Positions 34,846-42,684 of a stretch of DNA of 64,000 nt are shown here, in pieces (positions within the stretch are counted from its first letter, which is position 1; each line of letters starts with the position of its first letter). Source of the stretch: CAVRQM01 sp963756975. Lineage in GTDB: Bacteria; Pseudomonadota; Alphaproteobacteria; Acetobacterales; Acetobacteraceae. Where the stretch lies: contig CAVWPS010000002.1 in assembly GCA_963756975.1 (NCBI GenBank), forward strand, positions 2,232,001 to 2,296,000, read 5' to 3'. Both the position numbers and the translations under genes were made by a program. Under the pieces are notes generated by a model, which was given only the letters and a program-made list of their open reading frames with translations, searched no databases and had not been told where the DNA came from.

Positions 34846-35361
34846 CGCCTCACGGGCTCAACGCTCGTTATCGCCAAGCTGGACCGCCTTTCGCGCGACG
34901 CGCACTTCCTGCTCGGCCTCCAGAAAGCCGGCATCCCGTTCGCTGCAGTCGACATGCCGACCGCGAACAGCCTCACAGTGGGCATCATGGCCTTGGTAGC
35001 CCAGCAGGAACGGGAAGCCATCAGCGCACGCACCACGGCCGCACTCGCCGCCGCTAAGGCCCGTGGCGTCGAGCTGGGCGGCTGGAAAAGCGGTCCGAAG
35101 ATTGCCGCCGCGAAGGCTCGTGGCGTCGATCTGGGATGGACCAATCGTCCGAAAGTGGACGGGAGCCTTGGCCGTGCGGCCATGGCTGCAACCGCCGATG
35201 CGTTCGCGGCGCGGATCGGTCCGACGGTCGCGGCGATGCGGGCGAACGGTGACAGCCTGCGGCAGATCGCGGCCAAGCTGACCGCCGGCGGCTATGAGAC
35301 GGCACGAGGCGGGGCTTGGACGGCCGCTGCGGTCAATGCGGTGCTGGCGCGGGCCGCCTGA
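34846..35361 (+). pseudogene. Serine recombinase (resolvase), N-terminus lost
   Basis: From about 34846 the plus frame reads 'RLTGSTLVIAKLDRLSRDAH', 'GIPFAAVDMPTANSLTVGIM', 'VAQQEREAISARTTAALAAA' and a C-terminal winged-helix recombinase segment 'RQIAAKLTAGGYETARGGAW', the second half of a resolvase/DNA invertase plus DNA-binding domain. The N-terminal 60-70 residues with the catalytic Ser are gone. The break abuts the truncated ParA gene, facing away from it. Short in-frame remnants on the other strand ('DPNRPQLAAAM') hint at an inversion. Confidence 0.75.
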
Positions 35362-35454
35362 TCGCAGACGATTTTCGCTAGTTGGCCCAGTGACCGCGAA
35401 GCTATGCGTTTTGGCCATTTGGCTTGATGGGTGGTGTCCCGGAAGTGTGCCGGG

Positions 35455-35790
35455 CTAACCGCGAGCACCAGGGTTCGTCACGAAGTGGTGGAGCCGAATC
35501 CCAGGTGGTGTCTCACGGTGGATCGTAACCCGTGCTCCGCGTTCCCGCAGGAGGCGGCGAAGTTTCGAGGCGTTCCGGGCACCCCAGACGCCGGTGTATT
35601 CAGTTTCATCAGGGTCTCGGTAGAGCGCGTAGCCGAAGAAGGTGGCGCTCAACATTCCTGTGCCGAGTAGATGCTCAAGCTGCTCCCGCGCCCCGATGCA
35701 CACGACTGAGTCGCCATTTCGAGCGAACGCGCTGCTTCGAAACGCATATACGTTGAGGGGAGTCCCTTCTCGTCGATTTGCTATGTTCAT
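35455..35790 (-). CDS. Hypothetical protein, 111 aa
   Basis: Start ATG 35788-35790 preferred over 35826 because the upstream residues look random. Reads 'MNIANRREGTPLNVYAFRSS', 'LLGTGMLSATFFGYALYRDP', 'LRERGARVTIHRETPP'. Small, soluble, basic C-terminus. No family recognised. Island context of unknown small genes. Confidence 0.5.
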   Translation of the reverse strand: MNIANRREGTPLNVYAFRSSAFARNGDSVVCIGAREQLEHLLGTGMLSATFFGYALYRDPDETEYTGVWGARNASKLRRLLRERGARVTIHRETPPGIRLHHFVTNPGARG

Positions 35791-35922
35791 CACACTCACC
35801 GCCAGAGGCCTTCGAACCGGATGCAATCAGCCGCATCGTGAAGCGAGCCGTATGTAATTGGGGGTTGACCCAAACAGTCCCGTCGCCAGCCGCAAATCGG
35901 CCGCACGATAGGCGGGTGTTGA

Positions 35923-36664
35923 CTACTCATCGTATGGGTCGATGAGCTGACCCGACGCGACGTCCCGGCGTTCCTGGCGAACAATGGTCGCCCGCAATTC
36001 CCAATCCGGCAAATGGCTATCGAACTGCAGGGAATCAGGGAGCGACATGCCACCAGCAAGCTGTAGGTGGCCAAACCGCGCAGACCTGGTGATCTGTCCG
36101 GCCCCCGCATTCGATAGGTCAAACACCTCCAGTTTCCAAGAACTATCATCTCCCCAAAGACAACCGGCGACAAACCCTGTTGTGAGAGACTGCCACGGAC
36201 CAAAGGTGCTGTCATAGCTATGGTCGACGTTATCCGCGATGGTCGGATCAATTGCATTAGTTTCGAAGAGCCAGCTTTCTGTCTCTCGTCCGTTTGACCG
36301 ATTCCGTCTCGAGACCTTGCGGTAGCGAGGGACATATAGTTCGACGGGGCAGAAACCATGCGAGGCGGGTTCCTCGCCTCCCAAGTCTTCGCAAGCGGGT
36401 AGGCTCATCAAACGTGTTGACGTGTAGTCTCGACAGTACCAGAGCGTACCACATTCCATTTGCTTCAAATGGCTCAAAGGTCTCCTGTGCCCAGCCAGGA
36501 TGATTCCGTTCGTAGTGTCCAATCTGCACGTCTCCATCAAATATATTCACTAATGCGGACCCCCAGACGCCGGCATTGTGCGGTTTGACTACGGCCTCGG
36601 CTCTAAACCGCCTCGCCTCCACCCCAGCTTTCATGCCTGTCTTGCTTTCAGCAACTGCGTCCAT
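35923..36664 (-). pseudogene. Hypothetical protein gene with one frameshift
   Basis: The first half (36664 to about 36440) ends '...QETFEPFEANGMWYAL'; the second half continues in another frame 'YCRDYTSTRLMSLPACEDLG', 'HGFCPVELYVPRYRKV' to 35923. Deleting one G in the CTGGTAC at about 36439 joins them into about 246 residues. Strong, natural coding signal on both sides; family not recognised, perhaps an immunity-associated protein since similar small proteins accompany RHS toxins. The shift may be a sequencing error. Confidence 0.6.
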
Positions 36665-36985
36665 CCTTTATGGTAGTGGATTTGGAAGAACTTACGAACA
36701 GTTCGGTTTAGCGTGGATCAGGACATCTGGCGGACGACCTCTCCGCGTCATCGGCCGCTTTACGCGAGTCGTTGCTAGACGTTGTTCGCGCACCCTGAGC
36801 AGCTCGGCGATGGCTCGGAAGCTGCCATTTGCGGCACCTGACGGCACCGGCAGAGGCTTCCGAGTTGAGGGGCGGGGGGTATCTAGCTTCAGAACTATCG
36901 ATTGGTATTCCAGGACCTCAATAGCCAACTTTCCGAGTGTCAATACCAACGATGTCCCCCGCTACTTCGTACAAGGAATAGCTTC
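36665..36985. other. Short non-coding stretch
   Basis: About 320 bases between a frameshifted unknown gene and the tautomerase gene. Frames exist on both strands but none with recognisable protein character. The tautomerase promoter probably lies here; no clear -35/-10 pair seen. Confidence 0.4.
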
Positions 36986-37387
36986 ATGCCGTTCGTCAAT
37001 ATCAAGGTCGCAGGCCCCACCCTTTCATCCGAGCAAGTCCAACGTCTCCAGCAGGGTGCAACGGGCCTTATGGCCGGCGTCATGGGCAAGATTGCCGACT
37101 TGACCGCCGTGCTCGTCGAGCAAATTGCGGCTGAGAGCTGGACGGTGGGTGGCCAGTTGGCACGCGCGGCGGCCCATCTAGATGTGAAGGTGACCGCAGG
37201 CACGAACTCGAAAGCCGAGAAGGCTCGCTTCATCGCCGAAGCCATGCAGCTTTTGCGCAGCGTCATCGGGCCGGAGCTGAACCCGGTTACCTACGTGGTC
37301 GTGCACGAAGTGGCTGGCGACGCATGGGGCTGGAGTGGGGAGACCCAGGCCGGACGCGCGGCAGCCAAGGCAGCCAAGACCAGCTGA
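36986..37387 (+). CDS. 4-oxalocrotonate tautomerase-family protein
   Basis: 133 residues from the ATG at 36986 ('MPFVNIKVAGPTLSSEQVQR'); the mature N-terminal Pro-1, the catalytic base of the superfamily, follows the Met directly. A longer frame upstream is discarded because only this start gives Pro-1. Two beta-alpha-beta units appear, the second starting near 'THLDVKVTAGTNS', suggesting a fused double tautomerase. Such enzymes move double bonds in unsaturated keto acids. A broken alpha/beta hydrolase gene lies 100 bases downstream and may be a partner. Confidence 0.8.
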   Translation: MPFVNIKVAGPTLSSEQVQRLQQGATGLMAGVMGKIADLTAVLVEQIAAESWTVGGQLARAAAHLDVKVTAGTNSKAEKARFIAEAMQLLRSVIGPELNPVTYVVVHEVAGDAWGWSGETQAGRAAAKAAKTS

Positions 37388-37493
37388 TCCGCGACGGGTC
37401 GGCGGCAGCATTGCCCCCGCTGGCTGGTGGATCCGAACGGCATGATGTGCCCGGGGCTTGAAGAACTCCCTTCAGTAACAAGGAATATCTGCA

Positions 37494-38187
37494 ATGACAC
37501 CCTCCGACCCTGCAACGGAGATGGGCGCGGGATCCGAAACTCGGTCGGCTTGTGGCCAAGCCCCCGGCACCCTTGGGCGCCGTGCGCTGTTCGGCGGCAG
37601 CTTGGTGATCGTCGAGGCGGCTGCCTCGGCAGGTAACGCCGAGGCCCAGTTCAGCGACATGCATCATGGCGCCAATAATCCATTGCCGCTCTCGGCCACC
37701 GAGACGGACAACCTGCTTTTCCCTGGCTTCCGGCAGAGCTTCATCACCACGAACGGTGTCGAGGTCGAAGGCAAGCTGGCGAGCGGCGCGGTGATCAACA
37801 CTCTGGTGGGGGGTAACGGACCCCCACTGCTGCTGCTTCACGGCTTCCCCGAGAACTCATGTCGCCTGGCATAAGGTGGCGGGCAAGCTTGCCGAGCGGT
37901 TTACCGTCGTGATGACGGATCTACGCGGCTGTGGTGACAGCTCCAAGCCAGATGGCGGCCCCGACCACGTGGATTACGCAAAGTCCGCAATGGCCGCCGA
38001 TCAAATTCAGGTCGTGAAGGCGCTCGGCTTCGACGCGTTCCAGGCGGTGGGCCACGACCGGGGCGGCCGGGTGCTGCAGTTCATGATGCTCGATCATCCA
38101 AAGGCCGTGCAGCGCGGTGTCGTCCTCGATATCGCGCCGACAGACCTAATGCGCGCTATTATGGCAAGCGGACGCTACAAGAATTAA
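37494..38187 (+). pseudogene. Alpha/beta hydrolase (haloacetate dehalogenase-like), frameshifted and truncated
   Basis: The frame from 37494 gives a probable Tat/Sec leader ('RRALFGGSLVIVEAAASAG'), then 'LLLLHGFPE' before a stop. The sequence continues in another frame from about 37860: 'WHKVAGKLAERFTVVMTDLR', 'GYGDSSKP'-like 'GCGDSSKPDGG', and the nucleophile motif 'GHDRGGRV' of fluoroacetate/haloacetate dehalogenases. One extra A in GAACTC (37853-37858) explains the shift. After about 38150 the similarity ends; the catalytic His region is missing, replaced by the end of the convergent DUF1835-type gene. So this gene is truly truncated as well. Confidence 0.78.
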
Positions 38188-38941
38188 AGTCGGGTAAATC
38201 TCCATCTGCCAAAAGACGCCCTCCTATGACAAGATGTGCAATTCGCATCTGGATCATCGCGCTTCCCACTTGCACATATGGCTCAACATTTACCGCTAAC
38301 ACCTTAGCAATCAAGACGATTACCTTGATCCACTCCGTTCTACACTGCTCCAAAATACTCGCATCGAAGTGGATGACAGGCCTCGATACCATGTCGACCA
38401 AAAGGCCAGTTACATTTATCACAACCCGAAAAGGAGCATCTTCAGCTCTCAACTCGCGCCACCGAGTGGCGGCTTGCAAAACTTCTTCTGTAGGAACTGG
38501 GCGTTCCCTACCAAGTAAAGAAAGGAGGACTTTTGGGCTAATTGCTCCTAACCATCGTGCTGGTCCAACTGAAGTTCCGTCTAGAGGTCTAAACACAAAA
38601 TCGGTCACATCGACAGCGCTGAACTGCTTTGTTCCGATCTGCTCGGCCCAAGCCAAGAAAAAAGAATACTCAAGAGCAGAATGCCGACCAAACCAAATTA
38701 CGAAACGATCATGCGAATTTTCTGCTTGTTTCCAAAACTCACGCAAACGACGTTCAACTCCGACGTCGTCCATGACAGCATCCCACCATGCAGCTCTCGC
38801 CGATGGATCATGTGACTTGATGGGGCCACAACTAAGATCGTCTGGAAATGCCATAACTTTGTCATCTCTGGAGGCAAGTTTGATCGCCTTCGAGAGTGAA
38901 TGCTCAGCTGCGGCACCTGGAACGATATGAAGTGTTCGCAT
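38159..38941 (-). CDS. DUF1835/DUF3658 domain protein
   Basis: 260 residues. The N-terminal 'MRTLHIVPGAAAEHSLSKAI' plus 'VMAFPDDLSCGPI' is the DUF1835 signature; the C-terminal 'VGSAMIQMRIAHLVIGGRLL' followed by 'DFNSCSVRLP' matches DUF3658. The function of these proteins is not established. The gene is complete, low in GC compared with flanking operons, and overlaps the broken hydrolase by about 28 bases at the 3' end, marking a junction of foreign DNA. Confidence 0.8.
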   Translation of the reverse strand: MRTLHIVPGAAAEHSLSKAIKLASRDDKVMAFPDDLSCGPIKSHDPSARAAWWDAVMDDVGVERRLREFWKQAENSHDRFVIWFGRHSALEYSFFLAWAEQIGTKQFSAVDVTDFVFRPLDGTSVGPARWLGAISPKVLLSLLGRERPVPTEEVLQAATRWRELRAEDAPFRVVINVTGLLVDMVSRPVIHFDASILEQCRTEWIKVIVLIAKVLAVNVEPYVQVGSAMIQMRIAHLVIGGRLLADGDLPDFNSCSVRLP

Positions 38942-39412
38942 TGTCCCTACCTGTCAATGGAGCGGCATTTTACGTACATGCTAGGTCGCTATCAACCACC
39001 ATCACCGCATTATCAGGTCACGCAGTCAATCGAAGTGATCGGAAACTGTAGGAGCAGGAGCTGTGGAGTCGGAGCTCTCGGATCGGGTGTCATGTGGTTA
39101 GGAACTGTAGGCTGGCCGGCGAGCGGCCCGAGAGGGCCGTAATCATAGTCTTCCCCCTCGGAGGCACCTTTGATAGCAAAAATGAAAGTGAGTGCTACCG
39201 AGATCACCTTGAAAGCCAGCAAGGACCGAACGTCGCGAGACACGTAACGTGCGACGCCGCAGTCTGCCCCGTCGACGCCAATGTAATATAGTCGGCAAAG
39301 GTAACACAAGCATAGGCTGTCTGTGTGGGGGCGGGTTGCTGTGCGTCTGATCCGATATGATTTGGATTAACTTCATCTACGATTGCATTTTGCCCTGGGT
39401 CTGGTGATATCT
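38942..39412. other. Unassigned stretch downstream of the RHS fragment
   Basis: About 470 bases containing several short minus-strand frames, one with a hydrophobic segment ('FKVISVALTFIFAIKGASEG') near 39180. Such a segment could be part of an immunity protein or of a broken toxin tip, but frames are interrupted and no family is recognised. Confidence 0.35.
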
Positions 39413-39781
39413 CTACCGAGGATGGCACGAGAGCGGTTCCGCCTCAAACGTAGAAGAAGGAGATGTCTTGGCTGCCGCACTGACCTTTTTCGCAGGTGCT
39501 GCGGAGATTGTAGTTGCTGACATAGAATAGCAATAGGATGCTATCTGAGTTCCACGAATGGGTGTCGGTTTGTAGTTGTTGGGTTCGATACCGAGGATGT
39601 TGGTGCGGTCGAGCACGTTGTCGTAGACGTAAGCGTAGGTGTTGCGTCCCGCGGCTTGGCCGATCGGATCGGTCTGGATCCAGCGGCCGAGGCGCGGGTC
39701 GTAGGATCGGGTCCTGGAGTGGTAGGTGCCGGTTTCAGCGTCCCATCGGCAGCCGGCGTAGCCTACAGCAGCGAGCGACAA
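39413..39781 (-). pseudogene. RHS/YD-repeat toxin, terminal core fragment with C-terminal tip
   Basis: The frame opens inside the RHS-associated core: 'GCRWDAETGTYHSRTRSYDP', 'RLGRWIQTDPIGQAAGRNTY' and 'AYVYDNVLDRTNILG', the conserved core end that precedes the variable toxin. After it come about 58 residues with no recognised toxin fold ('IEPNNYKPTPIRGTQIASYC'...). The long upstream YD-repeat shell (normally hundreds of residues) is absent, cut near 39780 directly behind the broken Opp binding-protein gene. This is a displaced 'orphan tip' of a polymorphic toxin. Confidence 0.82.
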
Positions 39782-39907
39782 ATAGACCGAACGCGCCGGC
39801 TACTCTCCGAGACGACGCACCCGATTGCTCTCATTGGACATTCTTGCGGCTTTTATCTCCCGCACACTTTGTCGAACGGTTTCGGTGCTCCCTCACCGGG
39901 ACGCCTC

Positions 39908-41586
39908 CTACTGGCTACCACCCGTGGTGACCGGCTTGATCCGCAGCACGACCAATTCGTTCATTGGGCGGTCATATGTCGAGGCGATGGCGTACGGGTC
40001 GGAGCCCGAAGGCCAGCCGGTGAACTTAGCTGTGTTGAACTCGCCCCAATCAGTTTGATACATGATCGGAATCACTGGAAGCTGGTCGATCAGAATGCCT
40101 TCGAGCCCGGCCATCGCCTCTTTCTGTCCCTCCGGCGCCGCGCTCATGCGATAAGACAAGAGGAGCTTGTCGGCCTTCGAGTTCGCGGAATCGCTCGTAG
40201 TTTCCGCTGGCCGGCGTTCCTTCCTGGGCGGTCATGCCGCTGTTGAGCCAAGCATTGAACATGTAGTACGGACCGGGTCCGGTCTCCGAAAACCGTAGGC
40301 CGAGGTCGAAATGCCCGGTGCTCAGGTCGCTTTGCCACTGCGTCACCGCCTCCGGGTCGACATGGACCTTGAGCCCAATGGCGGCTTTCAGTTGCTGCGC
40401 AATGAGAACGGCGCCGGCCACGTTATCCGAATAAGGGGCCGACACGACAAGACCGATATCAATGGCCTTACCGTCAGGCCCCTGCAAGACCCCGTTCGAA
40501 GTCCCACTTGAACCCAGCCTCAGTCAGCACCTGCTTCGCCTTCGCGACATCGGTCTTGTAGGTCAGGTCAGCGTATTGCGGAGCCATAAATGCCTTCTGG
40601 TATGGCAGCACTAGCCCGGTCTGAGTCTCGATCGGCGCCTCCTCGCCCAGGTCGCTGGCCTGCGCGATCGCCGCGCGATCAAGCGAAAGCGAGATCGCCT
40701 TGCGGAAGGCGAGGTTGTTTCCGGGAAACCGCCCGAGGTTGGGGTAGAGCACCGCGTCAGTAACCGGTGGAAAGAAGTATTGGTTGCCGGGGCCGGCGTG
40801 CGTGTAGCGATCGAGACCGGCGATAAACACCCCGCCCCATTGCGCCTCACCCTTCTCCAGCGCCAGGTCCGCTGTCGTGTTGGAAGTGTAGTCCGGATAC
40901 ACCAACTGATCGATCATCGGCTTGCCGGGCTGCCAGTAATGCGGGTTCTTGTGCATTACGATATTCTGCGGCGAGTACGACGCCACCACGAACGGCCCGG
41001 TCCCAATCGGATTGGGATTGGCCGAATGTACTGGGTCCTGCACCGATCCCCAGAGATGCTTCGGCACAATGACCTGCGTGCCGACATCGTACAGGTCCGG
41101 ATACGACGCTTCCTTGAAAGTCATCACCACCGTATCGGCATCCTGCGCCAGTACGCTGGTGTACTGGAGGCCGCTTAGGTTCAGCGCCGGAAACTTTTGC
41201 AGCAGGTTGAAGGTGAACACGACGTCGTCACTGGAGAACGGCTCGCCGTCCGACCACGTCACCCCCGAGCGAATCTTGAAGGTGAGCGTCTTACCGCTGT
41301 CACTCCAAGTGTAGCTCGACGCCAGCCACGGGATCACCTGCTCCGGTTGCAGCAGGTCGAATTGCAGCAGGCCCTCGTAGACCATGGGCGTCAGCACCGA
41401 GCCCAGGCCATTATTTGGCGAGAACGGGTTTTTGTTGTTCGGGAACGGCCCGCCATTATCGCCGGCAATGGTCAGCACGGACGGCGCGGGCGCGGCGACG
41501 GCGGCCGTGGCCAGGAAGTGCGCACAAAGCGTAGCGGCACCAGCCAGAAGCAGCCGCTTGCCCCAGACAAATTCTTGGTTCTGCAT
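39908..41586 (-). pseudogene. Family-5 solute-binding protein of the GH172 operon, two frameshifts
   Basis: Start ATG 41584-41586 with GGAGG upstream and a Sec signal peptide ('LLLAGAATLCAHFLATAAVAA'). The first frame covers 'AGDNGGPFPNNKNPFSPNNG', 'GVTWSDGEPFSSDDVVFTFN', 'GTGPFVVASYSPQNIVMHKN'. It shifts at about 40498 and again at about 40180, each restored by removing one base, giving 'KWDSNGVLQGPDGKAIDIGL' and 'RFRDSKADKLLLSYRMS', then the C-terminus 'IMYQTDWGEFNTAKFTGW'. Restored length about 558 residues, normal for the family. Both shifts are at GANTC sites with a doubled adenine. Last gene of the operon. Confidence 0.82.
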
Positions 41587-41634
41587 TGGATGTTCCTCCG
41601 TAGTTGTTGCTCCGGCCACCGTGGCCGTCGGTCG

Positions 41635-42684
41635 TCAAGCTGCCTGCGGACTCGCTTGAGCTTGGCCAAACAGCCAGCAGCGAACCGTATGTCCCGGCCC
41701 GATCACCGAGTCCGATGGCGCCTGCTCGCGGCAAATCGCCATCACATGCGGGCAGCGCGGATGAAACCGGCAGCCGGACGGCCGACGCGCCGGATTTGCC
41801 GGTGCGCCTGAAGCGCTGATCGGTACCTCACGCACGCGCGCTGGATCGGGCGCGGCGGCGATCAGCAACTGCGTGTAGGGATGCGCGGGTTCGCGCACGA
41901 TACGCCGCGCGGGGCCCCGTTCGATTATCTCCCCGGCATACATCACCATCGCATCGTCGGCGAACACGCCGGCGGAGGCGAGGTCGTGCGTTATATACAG
42001 CACGCCAAGCCCGACCCGATGCCGTAGGCCGTCCAACAGCATCAGCACACCGGCTCGGATAGACACGTCAAGCATCGAGACGGGTTCGTCGGCCAATAAG
42101 ATGTCCGGTTGGCAGGCCAGCGCCCGTGCGATCGCCACGCGCTGTCGCTGGCCGCCGGAGAGTTCGTGCGGGTAGCGATCGATGTAGCTGCGCCCGGGCG
42201 CAAGGCTGACCTGCTCCAGCAATCCACTCACCCGTTCGTCCATCGACAAAGACGAGGCCGCGAAGCGGCCCTGGTGAATGAGCAGCGGCCGGCGCAAGTG
42301 ATAGCCGACGGTATGCCGCGGATTAAGCGAGCCGAACGGGTCCTGCAGCATGAGCTGCACGCGCGCGCAATAGGATCGGAACGCCACGCCATGTGTGGCA
42401 CGGACGGGAACACCCTCCAGCGCAATCTCACCGGCGGTGGGCGGTTCGAGCTGCGCCAGCAGCCGCGCCATGGTGGATTTGCCGGAGCCCGACTCGCCGA
42501 TCAGGGCGGAGATGCGCCCCTTTTCCAATTGCAGCGATACGCGCTCGACTACCATCACCGGGCCGCCGGTCTTGCCGCCCCAGGGGAGCGGCAAGCGTTG
42601 CGTGCCATAGCTCTTCGATACGGCACGTGCTTCAAGCGTCGGAGGAGCAGGCTGTGCGGCGTCGAGCGAGACGGCGAGGTTCAT
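41635..42684 (-). CDS. Opp-type ABC transporter ATPase (OppF type)
   Basis: 349 residues. Walker A 'GESGSGKST', signature 'LSGGQRQRV', Walker B 'ILLADEP' and the C-terminal 'SGCRFHPRCPHVMAIC' Cys motif are intact. An insertion of about 20 residues ('RLPLPWGGKTGGP') precedes the first strand, as in many OppF proteins. Starts within the last codons of the fused permease-ATPase gene (4-base overlap). Confidence 0.92.
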   Translation of the reverse strand: MNLAVSLDAAQPAPPTLEARAVSKSYGTQRLPLPWGGKTGGPVMVVERVSLQLEKGRISALIGESGSGKSTMARLLAQLEPPTAGEIALEGVPVRATHGVAFRSYCARVQLMLQDPFGSLNPRHTVGYHLRRPLLIHQGRFAASSLSMDERVSGLLEQVSLAPGRSYIDRYPHELSGGQRQRVAIARALACQPDILLADEPVSMLDVSIRAGVLMLLDGLRHRVGLGVLYITHDLASAGVFADDAMVMYAGEIIERGPARRIVREPAHPYTQLLIAAAPDPARVREVPISASGAPANPARRPSGCRFHPRCPHVMAICREQAPSDSVIGPGHTVRCWLFGQAQASPQAA

